Source of the DNA: Chryseobacterium sp. C-71
GTDB lineage: Bacteria; Bacteroidota; Bacteroidia; Flavobacteriales; Weeksellaceae
Length of the DNA: 64,000 nucleotides
NCBI RefSeq assembly: GCF_020911865.1
Contig: NZ_CP087131.1
Location: 806,001-870,000, forward strand
Direction of reading: 5' to 3'
This document shows, piece after piece, positions 46,605 to 55,925 of this stretch. A model generated the notes under the pieces. That model worked only from the letters and a program-made list of their open reading frames with translations. It searched no databases and had not been told where the DNA came from. A program made the translations under genes and the position numbers. Every line of letters starts with the position of its first letter. Positions within the stretch are counted from its first letter, which is position 1.

Positions 46605-48707
46605 TTATCTTGGGAACGCATTTGCCATTCCGCCATCTACATTGATGATATTTCCTGTTGTTTTATCTAAGATTGCTACACAAGCGAAAACTCCGTTTGC
46701 GATGTCTTCAGGAAGGATAATTTCGTTTAATAAATTTCTTTTTGCGTAAAATGCCGGTAATTCTTCTACAGAAATTCCGTTTGCTTTTGCACGGCCTTCA
46801 GCCCAAGAACCTTCCCAGATTTTGCTTCCAACGATTACACCGTCAGGATTTACAACATTAACTCTGATTTTATCAGCTGCTAATTCTGCTGCTAATAATC
46901 TTGTCATGTGCTGTTGTGCGGCTTTTGCAGTTCCGTACGCTACGTTGTTCGGTCCGGCAACCAATCCGTTTTTACTTGCAATATTTACGATGTCTCCTCC
47001 TAAATTTTGCTTTTTCATGATTTCAGTACCGCTTTTAGCCATTAAAAACTGACCTTTTACCAATACATTTTCAAGTAATTCCCAGTCTTTGGTTGTTGTA
47101 TCTTCTAAAGATTTAGAAATAGCCAAACCTGCAGAATGTACAATAATATCTACTCCACCGAAAGCTAAAATCGTTTGCTTGAAAGCTTCTGCAATTCCTT
47201 CTTCGCTTGTTACATCGCACTGAACGGCAATTGCCTGATCTTTGCTGTATTTTGCCGTAACAGATTCCGCAGCTTCTTTATTTAAGTCTGTAAAAACTAC
47301 AACAGCACCTTCCTGAACCATTTTATCAGCGATTGCCTGTCCGATTCCACCGCCTGCTCCGGTTACTATAGCAATTTTTCTTGAAAGCGGTTTTTCTTTT
47401 GGCATTCTCTGCAATTTTGCTTCTTCCAACAACCAATATTCGATGTCGAATGCTTCCTGTCTTGGTAGAGAAGTGTATTCAGAAATCGCTTCTGCACCAC
47501 GCATTACGTTGATTGCATTCACATAAAATTCATTGGCAACACGAGTTGTCTGCTTATCTTTTGAGAAACTGAACATTCCAACTCCAGGATAAATGATGAT
47601 TACCGGATTCGGGTCACGCATTGCTGGGCTGTTTGGATGCTTACAAGTTTCGTAATATTCTTTGTATTCTTGTCTGTATTGTTCGAAAAGCGGATTTAAT
47701 TTTTCTAAAATAGCTTTAGAATCAGACAAATCTTCATTTTTATCTAAAGTCAACACCAAAGGCTGAATCTTTGTTCTCAAGAAGTGATCCGGGCAAGAAG
47801 TTCCAAGCGGAGCCAAACGCTCAAGATCATTACTATTAATATATTCTAGAACGACATCGCTGTCAGTAAAATGACCTACCATTCTGTTTTCAGAAGAGGC
47901 TAAACCTCTTAGCAAAGGCATGATCTGAGCAGCTTTGTTTTTACGTTCGTCAGCAGGTAGAGATTCTACTTTTTGTCCGCCAAAAACCTGTCCGTTTTCT
48001 TCGATTTTCTTAGCGATATATTCAGAAGCCATTTCGATAACTTCTAAACTGTTCATGTAACATTCGTAAGAAGTTTCTCCCCAAGTGAATAAACCGTGGC
48101 TGCCTAAAACAATTCCTCTTATTCCAGGATTGTCAGCTAAACATTTTTCTAACTGTAAACCTAAATCAAAACCGGGACGCTGCCATGGAACCCAGCCCAT
48201 TGTATCTCCCCAGATTTCTTTGGTGATTGCCTCGCTGTCTTTTGCCGCAGCAACGGCAATTAAAGCATCCGGATGAAGGTGATCGATATGTTTGAATGGA
48301 AGTAAACCATGAAGAGGTGTATCAATAGAAGGAGCTTTGCTTTCCAGATCGAAAATACAGTGGTCAAATAACCCTACCATTCTGTCTTCGTCTGCTAAAC
48401 CTCCGTAAACATTTTTAAGATTTCTCAGTCTTTCCGTATATAATCCGGCGATTCCTTTTCTTGTCAAAGTTCCGATGTCACCACCTGAACCTTTCACCCA
48501 CATTACCTCAACTTCTTCGTTGGTCAATGGGTCTTTTTCGATTGTTTTGCAACTTGTGTTACCACCACCATAATTAGTAATTCTAAGATCTGCACCTAAT
48601 ATGTTTGAACGGTATAAAAATAAAGCAACCTGATCATCTCCAAGAGAAGCCGCCTTACTTTCGTCCCATAAATAATCTACGTATTTAAATGTTTTTACGT
48701 TTTCCAT
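46605..48707 (-). CDS. rhaEW: Bifunctional rhamnulose-1-phosphate aldolase / lactaldehyde dehydrogenase (RhaEW)
   Basis: A fusion of two enzymes, 700 residues from the ATG at 48707 (MENVKTFKYVDYLWDESK); an upstream ATG would add MSKIQKTKRKQ, a less likely start. The first part (about 1-410) is a class II aldolase/adducin-like domain (RITNYGGGNTSCK, LHPDALIAVAAAKDSEAI, IVLGSHGLFTWG) that splits L-rhamnulose-1-phosphate into DHAP and L-lactaldehyde. The second part (about 425-700) is an SDR with the NAD motif TGAGGGIGQ and catalytic YGTAK, which oxidises lactaldehyde to lactate. This matches the RhaEW arrangement known in other bacteria. It is the first gene of the rhaEW-rhaI-rhaB-lldD set and has the shared motif 58 bases upstream. 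Confidence 0.92.
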   Translation of the reverse strand: MENVKTFKYVDYLWDESKAASLGDDQVALFLYRSNILGADLRITNYGGGNTSCKTIEKDPLTNEEVEVMWVKGSGGDIGTLTRKGIAGLYTERLRNLKNVYGGLADEDRMVGLFDHCIFDLESKAPSIDTPLHGLLPFKHIDHLHPDALIAVAAAKDSEAITKEIWGDTMGWVPWQRPGFDLGLQLEKCLADNPGIRGIVLGSHGLFTWGETSYECYMNSLEVIEMASEYIAKKIEENGQVFGGQKVESLPADERKNKAAQIMPLLRGLASSENRMVGHFTDSDVVLEYINSNDLERLAPLGTSCPDHFLRTKIQPLVLTLDKNEDLSDSKAILEKLNPLFEQYRQEYKEYYETCKHPNSPAMRDPNPVIIIYPGVGMFSFSKDKQTTRVANEFYVNAINVMRGAEAISEYTSLPRQEAFDIEYWLLEEAKLQRMPKEKPLSRKIAIVTGAGGGIGQAIADKMVQEGAVVVFTDLNKEAAESVTAKYSKDQAIAVQCDVTSEEGIAEAFKQTILAFGGVDIIVHSAGLAISKSLEDTTTKDWELLENVLVKGQFLMAKSGTEIMKKQNLGGDIVNIASKNGLVAGPNNVAYGTAKAAQQHMTRLLAAELAADKIRVNVVNPDGVIVGSKIWEGSWAEGRAKANGISVEELPAFYAKRNLLNEIILPEDIANGVFACVAILDKTTGNIINVDGGMANAFPR

Positions 48708-48764
48708 TTGTTTTCTTTTTGTTTTCTGAATTTTACTCAAATTTAGATTGTTTTACCCGTTGCA

Positions 48765-48778
48765 CTATCCCGTACTAT
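48765..48778 (-). promoter_or_regulatory. Shared rhamnose-locus motif upstream of rhaEW
   Basis: In the transcription direction it reads ATAGTACGGGATAG, 58-71 bases before the start. It differs from the GH28 and susC versions only by base transitions. On the plus strand GTTGCAC directly precedes it, as GTTGCGC does near rhaT. Confidence 0.5.
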
Positions 48779-48894
48779 ACTGACAAACGCTTTAGTTAAG
48801 GATAAATTAACTTTTGATTTTTTTTGAAGAAATCACAATCTCAGTGAATTTACTTTCAGGTTATTATTTTGTGATTAGATATGTGTTAAAATAT

Positions 48895-48958
48895 AAACAT
48901 TAAGAAAGCTTACAAGAGAATTGGGAAAACCATCAATCTTTCAACTTTCTTAATGTTT
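48895..48958 (-). terminator. Hairpin downstream of susD
   Basis: AAACATTAAGAAAG (48895-48908) and CTTTCTTAATGTTT (48945-48958) are perfect 14-base complements with a 36-base loop, 27 bases past the susD stop. The T-tract is weak, so termination is likely but not certain. Confidence 0.55.
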
Positions 48959-48984
48959 AAAATAAATTTTAAAATTTTGGCCGA

Positions 48985-51045
48985 TTAATACCCAGGAAGC
49001 TGTGTCAAATTCGGGTTGTCAATCATTGGGTGACCTGCAGAAGCAGATGCAAAAGGAAGTAATTCTGTTTTATTTGGTACAAATCCGTAGAAAAGACCAT
49101 CACCATTTCCTTCTATCCAATCAGGATAAACTCCTCCATTTTCAAAAGCACCTGTTGGTTTGGTGTAAATAATTGCACCAATCTGAAGTTGATTAAATCC
49201 TCCTACAAATCCTGCAGCTTTTCTTGCATTCCCATTAAAGGTACTTGTATAAGCCTGAAACATATTGGTTGGATAAAATTTATCATCGTTTGCAACTGTT
49301 AATCCGTTTGCAGTTGCAATACCTCTTAAAGTTGTCTGATAAGCTGCATAACCAGCTGCAGTAGTAGGAACTGCCTGAACTGCTGCAATCTGAGCAGGGT
49401 TTGTCAAATCAACATAAGGTACCTGCAAGATTGGATCTCCGTAAATCTGTGCATTTTTTTGAAGTTTATACAGACGGTAGATAGGGGTACTTGCATACAA
49501 ACCGGTACGATTTGATAAGTTTTTCATTGCTTGTTTTGTAGCATTTATTTCAGATGCTATGCGATTCATTCTTATCAGATCTGTACGGAGATTAAATTCT
49601 CCAGCAAACTCCCATTTGCGCTCTTGTACAAGGGCATCGTCGAATGCTTGCTGGCCTGATGGTGCCGCAAAACTGCCAATTCCAGCTCGGGTTCTTACCT
49701 GCATCAAAGCAGCAGATGCTGCAGCCGTAGGTCCTCCGTTTAAATAATTTTGAGTTTCCGCATACATTAATAAAACATCTGCATACCTGATAATAGGAAT
49801 GTTTAAATTACGCTCACTTGCTGATTGTGGTGCTACACCCCATCCCATTCTGAATTTACCTGGTAAAATACATGAGAAGGTAGTTCCTGCATTGACCCAA
49901 GTATCAGTTGCTGCACCAGTATTTAGGAAATAGACGCTGTAAGATGTACAAGAAACATCTCTACGTGTGTCACCTGGTCTGAACGATAAATAATAAGTTG
50001 GGAGTATGAACTGTAATGCTTTACGTGAGCCATACGTACCACCTCTGGAACCTTCCATTGCATAGACACCAAAGGCTGAGTTTGTATTAGGTCCGTATTC
50101 CGCAATGTGCCAAAGCATTTCCGGATCACTCACTCCATATTTTCTCTGGCAGAAATTGAACCACATCGCTTCAAAACCACTTTTACCTCCTTGAGCCTGT
50201 ACTAAAGTATTGGTACCCCCATTGATTACAGCTGCTGCTGCGGCATCTGCAATTTGATACAGTTGCTGCACTCTTGCATTGTCAGGACGACGAGACATTG
50301 TTCCCGCTGCTCCGGTATTCAGATCCCAACGAAGAGAATATCCTGCTGCATACAAAGCAATTCTAGCTAACAAAGCATTGCCTGACGCTTTTTTCAAACG
50401 TTCAGTTGTTCCGGTAGTCGGCAAATCATTTACCGTTTCCTGCATATCAGCGATAATACGATCGTAAATCCCATCACGAGACGAACGTTTTGGATATAAA
50501 GTGTTAGGATCATTAGGATCCGCTTCCACTAATGGAACCCAGACTGCAGGCACATCTCCATAAACTCTTATCAAATTGTAATAACAAAATGCACGGAGAG
50601 CTTTTACTTCTGCTAATAAAGCATTACGTTTTGTACTTTCTGGCAGCTTACTTAATCCGCTGATTGCAATATTCGTTCTCTCTATAGATGCATACATTAC
50701 TGAATAAACCCCTGTAAGGGTGTATGGTGTTTTTGCATCATAAAAATAATTACAAATATTGTATTTGGAATTATTTGTGGTACCGTCTTCTGCAGAGTGA
50801 ACCACTGTATCACCCGCTCCTAACTGATAATACATCTCTGTTGGAACTATGCCTCTATAACAGCCTTGAACATAAATGTCTGCAGTTTCCAAACTTTGAA
50901 ACACTGATTCTGTATCAGATGTATTAGTAGATGGCTGATCCAAGAAATCTTCACTGCATGAAGTTACACTCAACGAGGCGATAAAGAATGATGGAATTAT
51001 TATTAAGCCCTTTATAAGTGTGTGTTTATTAATTATATTTTTCAT
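48985..51045 (-). CDS. SusD/RagB family glycan-binding lipoprotein
   Basis: A 686-residue outer-membrane lipoprotein with the lipid cysteine at C30 (VTSC, followed by SEDFLDQPS, the usual SusD start). The TPR-like helical region is visible (RNALLAEVKALRAFCYYNLIRVYGDVP, 140s-170s) and the C-terminal SusD-like part includes QERKWEFAGEFNLRTDLIRMNR. It lies on the cell surface over the SusC channel and captures oligosaccharides. The gene starts 10 bases after the susC stop. At 686 residues it is longer than the usual 500-600. Rhamnogalacturonan-I oligosaccharides are the expected ligands from context. Confidence 0.93.
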   Translation of the reverse strand: MKNIINKHTLIKGLIIIPSFFIASLSVTSCSEDFLDQPSTNTSDTESVFQSLETADIYVQGCYRGIVPTEMYYQLGAGDTVVHSAEDGTTNNSKYNICNYFYDAKTPYTLTGVYSVMYASIERTNIAISGLSKLPESTKRNALLAEVKALRAFCYYNLIRVYGDVPAVWVPLVEADPNDPNTLYPKRSSRDGIYDRIIADMQETVNDLPTTGTTERLKKASGNALLARIALYAAGYSLRWDLNTGAAGTMSRRPDNARVQQLYQIADAAAAAVINGGTNTLVQAQGGKSGFEAMWFNFCQRKYGVSDPEMLWHIAEYGPNTNSAFGVYAMEGSRGGTYGSRKALQFILPTYYLSFRPGDTRRDVSCTSYSVYFLNTGAATDTWVNAGTTFSCILPGKFRMGWGVAPQSASERNLNIPIIRYADVLLMYAETQNYLNGGPTAAASAALMQVRTRAGIGSFAAPSGQQAFDDALVQERKWEFAGEFNLRTDLIRMNRIASEINATKQAMKNLSNRTGLYASTPIYRLYKLQKNAQIYGDPILQVPYVDLTNPAQIAAVQAVPTTAAGYAAYQTTLRGIATANGLTVANDDKFYPTNMFQAYTSTFNGNARKAAGFVGGFNQLQIGAIIYTKPTGAFENGGVYPDWIEGNGDGLFYGFVPNKTELLPFASASAGHPMIDNPNLTQLPGY

Positions 51046-51055
51046 GATCTAAATA

Positions 51056-54000
51056 TTAAAAAGTTAAATTGATACCAAGAACATAACTTCTTGAACGCGG
51101 ATAAGCAGAGCTATCATATCCTGGTGTTACCGAAACACCGCTTGCTGCCGCTACTTCTGGGTCATAGCCAGAATATCCTGTAATCGTAGCTAAGTTATTA
51201 ACTGTAAAATATATACGCGCATTAGCTACTGAAATCTTTTCTAGAAACTCCCTATTCAAACTATACCCAAGAGTTAACTGAGCAATTCTAAGGTAAGAAC
51301 CATCTTCCACATAATATGAAGAAGGATAAGTAATGTTAGCAGTATTTGTGTTGCTTAAACTCCAAAGATTTGAACTTTCATTTGGATTAAGTTCTTTTAA
51401 TCTTACTAAATTATTCGTTGCCTGTCCTGTAGCCGGATCAATCAAATGATAGTAATTGTTTCCAAATTCTGTAGGAACATTCTGATAGAGTGCATATGGG
51501 CTCAGACTTTGTTTGGTAGCATTATAAATATCTCCACCAACGCTGAATTTCATAAACATTGCTAAATCAAAACCTTTGTATGAAAAATTATTGCTAATAC
51601 CTCCAATAAAGTCTGGAGTACCGTTTCCTATTTTCACCAATTTTCTCGTAAACTGGTCACCTGCAGCGTTATCTGCAGCAAATTTCATATCTCCGGGCTT
51701 TGCAGTTCCTGTTGCTGGCTTCACAACACCAGGTTTTAACGTCAATGTTCCGTTTCCTGCCTGTGTAAAATCATCAGTAGTATATATACCTTGGTAAACA
51801 TATCCGTACATGTCTCCCAACTCTTCCCCTACTGTGGCATAATAAGTTACCTGACCACCTCTGTTACTTCCTACAGAGAATGTTCTAAAGTCTCTTCCAT
51901 TATCAAGAGAAGTAACTTTAGACTTATTAAAACCTATATTGGCATCTGTCGTCCATCTGAAGTTACCTGATCTAAAATTGATGGTATTCAAAGTGAATTC
52001 ATAACCTTTATTACTCATAGTACCAATATTCTGGTACTGGTTTGAATAACCTGCATGAGCTGGAAGTATGGTTAATAAAAGCATATTGGTTACATCATTT
52101 TTATAGTATTCTGATGTTAGTTTAATTCTATTATTGAATAAAGCTAAGTCTACCCCAATATTTGTCGATTTCATAGCTTCCCACTGAAGATCGATATTTC
52201 CATAGGTAGAGCTGGTTACATACGCTGGGTTACCAATTGTATTGTTCAAAGGATAATCTGTCAGGATAACGTTGGTTCTCCACAAGTTGCTAGGAACATC
52301 ATTGTTTCCGGTTTCTCCGTATTCAACACGGAATTTCAACTCATTAACAAAATCATTGATCTTATGATCTTTCCAGAAACCCTCCTGAGATACGCGCCAT
52401 GCAGCTGCTACAGAAGGAAAAGTTCCCCATCGGTTATCTTTATAAAACTTAGAAGTTCCATCTCTACGTACTGTACCCGTCAATAGGTAACGATCATCAT
52501 AATTGTAGTTTACTCGTCCAAAGTATGAAAGCATTGTTACAGGTGATGGTCTGTCTGCACTTTTATCTCTTACAGTAGCGTTATCAATTTGGTCAAGACC
52601 AAAATTTACATATGCAGGAAATTTAATAAGTGAAATATTATTGCTTTCAGATGCTCCATATATAGTCTCTGTACCGATAAGAGCATTAACTCTGTGCTTT
52701 TCTGCAAAAGTCTTATTATAAGTCACCGTATTGGTAATCTGGTAACTATACGATTCGCTATTACTTATACTTCCATTAATTCCAGTATTCACCGGATCTG
52801 TAAGGAAAGATCTGGAGTTTTCATCAGAAAATGCGGTAGATTTACTGCTATTCCATGTATATTGACCTGAAGTTCTGAGTGTAAAATTTTTCAGGAAGTC
52901 AAACTCGATCCCCGCATTGGCAACAAATGAACGAGAACGTCTGTTAGCTGTAGAGGCATTGTTCTCTATATATGGATTTTCTGTATCAAAACTAGAATCT
53001 AAACTAGAAAAATCACCAAAAGTTTGTGTATTATATAACTGATCCAATGAAAATTTGGTTCCCCCTGTGATAGGCTGTAGTAGTACTTTCTTCATTCCAC
53101 CATACGATCCTCCTCCATTCACAGAATTTGAGGTAAACATTGACCCAAAATCTACTCTTAAACCTTTATAAAGTTCTGATTTAATATTAGCACGCAATGA
53201 GTTGCGGGTTTCATCGTGATTAGCAAGAATACCCAGTTGCTTGTTATAGTTATAACTTACGAATGCCTGAGTTTTCTCATTACCTACAGAAATATTAACG
53301 TTTTGATTTTGAGTTAAACCTGTACCGCCAAATACTTTATCCTGCCAGTCTAAGGTAGGTGCTGATGCGTAACGGTTACTGATTCTGCTAAAAGCTCCTG
53401 TATAAAATCCTGGTGAATCTGTTCCCAAACCATTATCAAAAACATTGCTCCATTGTGATGCTTTTCCACCAAGTTGTGCCAACTCATACTGATACTTGAC
53501 GTACTGCTCAGCATTTGAAACCATATCCAATTTCTTAGAAAGCATGTCAAATGCCATAAAAGAATTATAATTGATGGTTGTCTTGCCTTTTTTTCCACTC
53601 TTTGTTTTAATTACGATAATACCGTTTGATCCACGAGCACCATAAATTGCAATTGCTGAAGCTCCTTTCAAAACATCAATACTTTCGATATCATTTGGGT
53701 TAATAATATTTAAAGCATTATCTAATTGAAAACCATCAACAATATACAGAGGGCTTGTACCCTGAGTGATAGAAGCACCACCACGCACAGTAACGTTAGC
53801 TCCTGCTCCGGGAGCACCACCCGCCGTGACAATATTTAAACCGGCAGCTCTACCCTGTAATGCCTGCAAAGCATTCATTGCAGGTGTTGCAGCAAGCTCT
53901 TTTGCAGATACTGAAGATACAGATCCTGTAAGGTCAGATTTTTTCACTGTTCCGTAACCAATAACCACCACCTCTTCGATATCTTTTGTATCTACTTTAG

Positions 54001-54103
54001 CAGTATCACTTGCTACCTTCTGTCCGAACATAAAGCCAGACGCAAGTAAAAACAGCGGTGCGATGAGTGGCTTAAAATTCTTGTGTTTAATTATTAAAGA
54101 CAT
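51056..54103 (-). CDS. SusC/RagA family TonB-dependent receptor
   Basis: A 1015-residue outer-membrane importer. After the signal peptide (ending near MFGQK) comes a short acidic linker with a TonB-box-like segment (DIEEVVVIGYGTVKKSDLTG) and then the plug domain (LQALQGRAAGLNIV, PLYIVDGFQLDN, GARGSNGIIVIKTKSG). The 22-strand barrel fills the rest and ends with the aromatic SRSYVLGINLTF. The N-terminal carboxypeptidase-regulatory-like domain found in most SusC proteins is absent. It forms an operon with susD and has two direct copies of ATCCTGC upstream of its start. Confidence 0.95.
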   Translation of the reverse strand: MSLIIKHKNFKPLIAPLFLLASGFMFGQKVASDTAKVDTKDIEEVVVIGYGTVKKSDLTGSVSSVSAKELAATPAMNALQALQGRAAGLNIVTAGGAPGAGANVTVRGGASITQGTSPLYIVDGFQLDNALNIINPNDIESIDVLKGASAIAIYGARGSNGIIVIKTKSGKKGKTTINYNSFMAFDMLSKKLDMVSNAEQYVKYQYELAQLGGKASQWSNVFDNGLGTDSPGFYTGAFSRISNRYASAPTLDWQDKVFGGTGLTQNQNVNISVGNEKTQAFVSYNYNKQLGILANHDETRNSLRANIKSELYKGLRVDFGSMFTSNSVNGGGSYGGMKKVLLQPITGGTKFSLDQLYNTQTFGDFSSLDSSFDTENPYIENNASTANRRSRSFVANAGIEFDFLKNFTLRTSGQYTWNSSKSTAFSDENSRSFLTDPVNTGINGSISNSESYSYQITNTVTYNKTFAEKHRVNALIGTETIYGASESNNISLIKFPAYVNFGLDQIDNATVRDKSADRPSPVTMLSYFGRVNYNYDDRYLLTGTVRRDGTSKFYKDNRWGTFPSVAAAWRVSQEGFWKDHKINDFVNELKFRVEYGETGNNDVPSNLWRTNVILTDYPLNNTIGNPAYVTSSTYGNIDLQWEAMKSTNIGVDLALFNNRIKLTSEYYKNDVTNMLLLTILPAHAGYSNQYQNIGTMSNKGYEFTLNTINFRSGNFRWTTDANIGFNKSKVTSLDNGRDFRTFSVGSNRGGQVTYYATVGEELGDMYGYVYQGIYTTDDFTQAGNGTLTLKPGVVKPATGTAKPGDMKFAADNAAGDQFTRKLVKIGNGTPDFIGGISNNFSYKGFDLAMFMKFSVGGDIYNATKQSLSPYALYQNVPTEFGNNYYHLIDPATGQATNNLVRLKELNPNESSNLWSLSNTNTANITYPSSYYVEDGSYLRIAQLTLGYSLNREFLEKISVANARIYFTVNNLATITGYSGYDPEVAAASGVSVTPGYDSSAYPRSRSYVLGINLTF

Positions 54104-54168
54104 ATATTAATTTTTATTTACATTACTTAATTTCTGTTACCAAAGTACATCGTTGCAAATGTTTTGGC

Positions 54169-54190
54169 ATCCTGCCTTATCCTGCATTGT
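54169..54190 (-). promoter_or_regulatory. Shared rhamnose-locus motif and direct repeat upstream of susC
   Basis: On the plus strand ATCCTGC occurs at 54169-54175 and again at 54179-54185, a 10-base period, so both copies face the same side of the helix. In the transcription direction the second copy lies in ACAATGCAGGATAA, 74-87 bases before the susC start. Confidence 0.55.
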
Positions 54191-54361
54191 AAAATTCATA
54201 ATTTTTCTTAATAATTTACATATTTTTACAATAAAAAGTGAAAATATTATCAATTTAATTATAAAATTAGATAAATTATTTAAAATAAATAAGTTATCAT
54301 CTAAGGTGACATTTGTCATATTTTAACATTTCAAAATTTCAAAATTGGAACTCAAATACCC

Positions 54362-54392
54362 AAAAAAGACAACTGAAAAGAATCAGCTGCCT
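54362..54392 (-). terminator. Terminator of the rhaT-rhaM operon
   Basis: On the minus strand GGCAGCTGA pairs with TCAGTTGTC (with G-T pairs) around a short loop and is followed by TTTTTTG, about 60 bases after the rhaM stop. Confidence 0.65.
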
Positions 54393-54452
54393 TTAAAATT
54401 TTGATTAAATTCTAAAAAAACACTTTAGCTTGTTTAAAAAATATATTATTAA

Positions 54453-54767
54453 TTATTTTAAATAAAAAACTTCTGTCAGAGAAATGCTTAGCGGAGAATT
54501 ATCCTCGTTGGTCTGCATCAGATCTTTCATATAATCCCACCATTTTTGCATAATCGGTTGAAGCGGAATATTTTGATATTTAATTTCATCATGACAGTCT
54601 AAAACGCCAAACATAACGCCTGTTTCTTCATCTAAAAAGATAGAATAATTGGCAATACCGGCATCTTTCAAAAGATCTTTGATCTCTGGCCAGGTTTCCT
54701 CATGACGCTTTTTATATTCAGCTTCAGAACCCTTGTTAAGGAACATTTTGAAGGCTTTTCTTTCCAT
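54453..54767 (-). CDS. rhaM: L-rhamnose mutarotase
   Basis: A 104-residue member of the RhaM (YiiL) family, which interconverts the alpha and beta anomers of L-rhamnose. The ATG at 54767 gives MERKAFKMFLNKGSEAEYKK, the normal family start. Longer readings run back through the rhaT gene in another frame and are not credible. Typical elements are the RHEETWPEIKDLLKDAGI helix, NYSIFLDEETGVMFGVLD and MQKWWDYMKDLMQ. It begins 2 bases after the rhaT stop codon, so the two are translated together. Confidence 0.9.
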   Translation of the reverse strand: MERKAFKMFLNKGSEAEYKKRHEETWPEIKDLLKDAGIANYSIFLDEETGVMFGVLDCHDEIKYQNIPLQPIMQKWWDYMKDLMQTNEDNSPLSISLTEVFYLK

Positions 54768-54769
54768 TA

Positions 54770-55861
54770 CTATCTTAATGAGTTTCCGTAACCTACAATT
54801 AAAATAGAAATCAATAAAACAAACATTCCGGCAGAAATGGTCATAATTGTTTTTTTGGAAACGCCTTTCCATTCTTTGATGATTACACCCCAAAGGTTGG
54901 CAATTAAAATAATGAATGCCATGTGTAATATCCATGAACTGGCACCGTTCCCCATTTTGCTTTCTCCCATTCCGTAGAAGAAAAACTGCAAGTACCACAT
55001 CGTTCCTGCCAATGCACAGAAGATGATATTTTTTATTACAGGTACATTTTTCTTGGTATAATCTGTATACGACTTATTTTTAAAAGCTAAATAAAGACAA
55101 CCGATAAGGTTAGAAGCCATACCTCCCCAAAGAACAACAATGTAAGTCACATTATTCTGAAAAAGGAACTCTCCCTGATTTGGGTTGGCAATTTTCCAAG
55201 CTTCGTTGGCAACCATTGCCATTGGTTTTCCTGCTTCCAAACCGAAATTGAAACATGCGCTCAAAACTCCGGAAATAATAGCTACTGTTAAACCTAATCC
55301 AAATTTATATTCAGTTTTTACCGTTACGCCATGTGGGTCTATTGTGGTTTCGTTTTGAAGTTCTTTATCTTTCATCACACCAGCTTTTCCGCTGATAACA
55401 ATTCCGATGACGCAAACGAAAAGTCCGAGCAAAACAAATTGACCCCAAGATTCTGAAAACATTAAACCTATATTATCTTTTCCGGCCTGCGGAGAAAATT
55501 CATAAAAAATAGACGGAACGAGTGAGCCAATGACCATCGTAAGCCCCAACATAATGCTGCTTCCCAATGCCACGCCCAAATAACGAACGCCCAAACCATA
55601 CATGAAACCTCCAATTCCCCATAATGCACCGAATAAAAAGGTTAAACCTATTATGGATGAACTCTCATTCTGAATAATATCCCAAAATCCGGGAATGGTA
55701 AGATATGCTGCCAATGGCGGAACAATAATCCATGAGAAGACGCCGCCCACTAACCAGAAAGTTTCCCATTGCCAGCCTTTTACTTTTTTGTAAGGCATAT
55801 AAAAACTGCCCGAAGCAAAGCCTCCGAGAAAATGAAATAGTACTCCTAATAGTGCGTTCAT
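54770..55861 (-). CDS. rhaT: L-rhamnose/proton symporter RhaT
   Basis: An inner-membrane permease of 363 residues with ten predicted helices. The start is the ATG at 55861 (MNALLGVLFHFLGGFASGSFY), which places the first membrane helix at the N-terminus. A further upstream ATG would lengthen it into the operator region. RhaT blocks include GSFYMPYKKVKGWQWETFWLV, IGGFMYGLGVRYLGVALGSSI, MFSESWGQFVLLGLFVCVIG and MWYLQFFFYGMGESKMG. It brings L-rhamnose from the periplasm into the cytoplasm for RhaM and RhaI. It is co-transcribed with rhaM. Confidence 0.92.
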   Translation of the reverse strand: MNALLGVLFHFLGGFASGSFYMPYKKVKGWQWETFWLVGGVFSWIIVPPLAAYLTIPGFWDIIQNESSSIIGLTFLFGALWGIGGFMYGLGVRYLGVALGSSIMLGLTMVIGSLVPSIFYEFSPQAGKDNIGLMFSESWGQFVLLGLFVCVIGIVISGKAGVMKDKELQNETTIDPHGVTVKTEYKFGLGLTVAIISGVLSACFNFGLEAGKPMAMVANEAWKIANPNQGEFLFQNNVTYIVVLWGGMASNLIGCLYLAFKNKSYTDYTKKNVPVIKNIIFCALAGTMWYLQFFFYGMGESKMGNGASSWILHMAFIILIANLWGVIIKEWKGVSKKTIMTISAGMFVLLISILIVGYGNSLR

Positions 55862-55892
55862 AATTTTTCTGATTGATTGAATTTGAAAATTA

Positions 55893-55925
55893 ACAAGATG
55901 TAATCGGTTGCGCATCTTGTAGTGT
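55893..55925 (-). promoter_or_regulatory. Operator candidates upstream of rhaT
   Basis: An inverted repeat ACAAGATG (55893-55900) / CATCTTGT (55913-55920) with a 12-base centre. The centre contains the LacI-like TGTAATCGGTTGCG (55899-55912). The shared motif in the transcription direction is ACACTACAAGATGC (55912-55925), 51-64 bases before the rhaT start. Confidence 0.5.

Larger units (their letters stand above)
54104..54452. other. 349-base region upstream of susC and downstream of rhaM
   Basis: Holds the susC promoter and the candidate operator at 54169-54190, AT-rich sequence without a supported gene, and the rhaM terminator at 54362-54392. Confidence 0.55.

Noticed and set aside
54768..54998. 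A 5' extension of the mutarotase gene
   Set aside because: The extra 77 residues overlap the end of rhaT in another frame and resemble nothing in the family; the ATG at 54767 gives the normal length.
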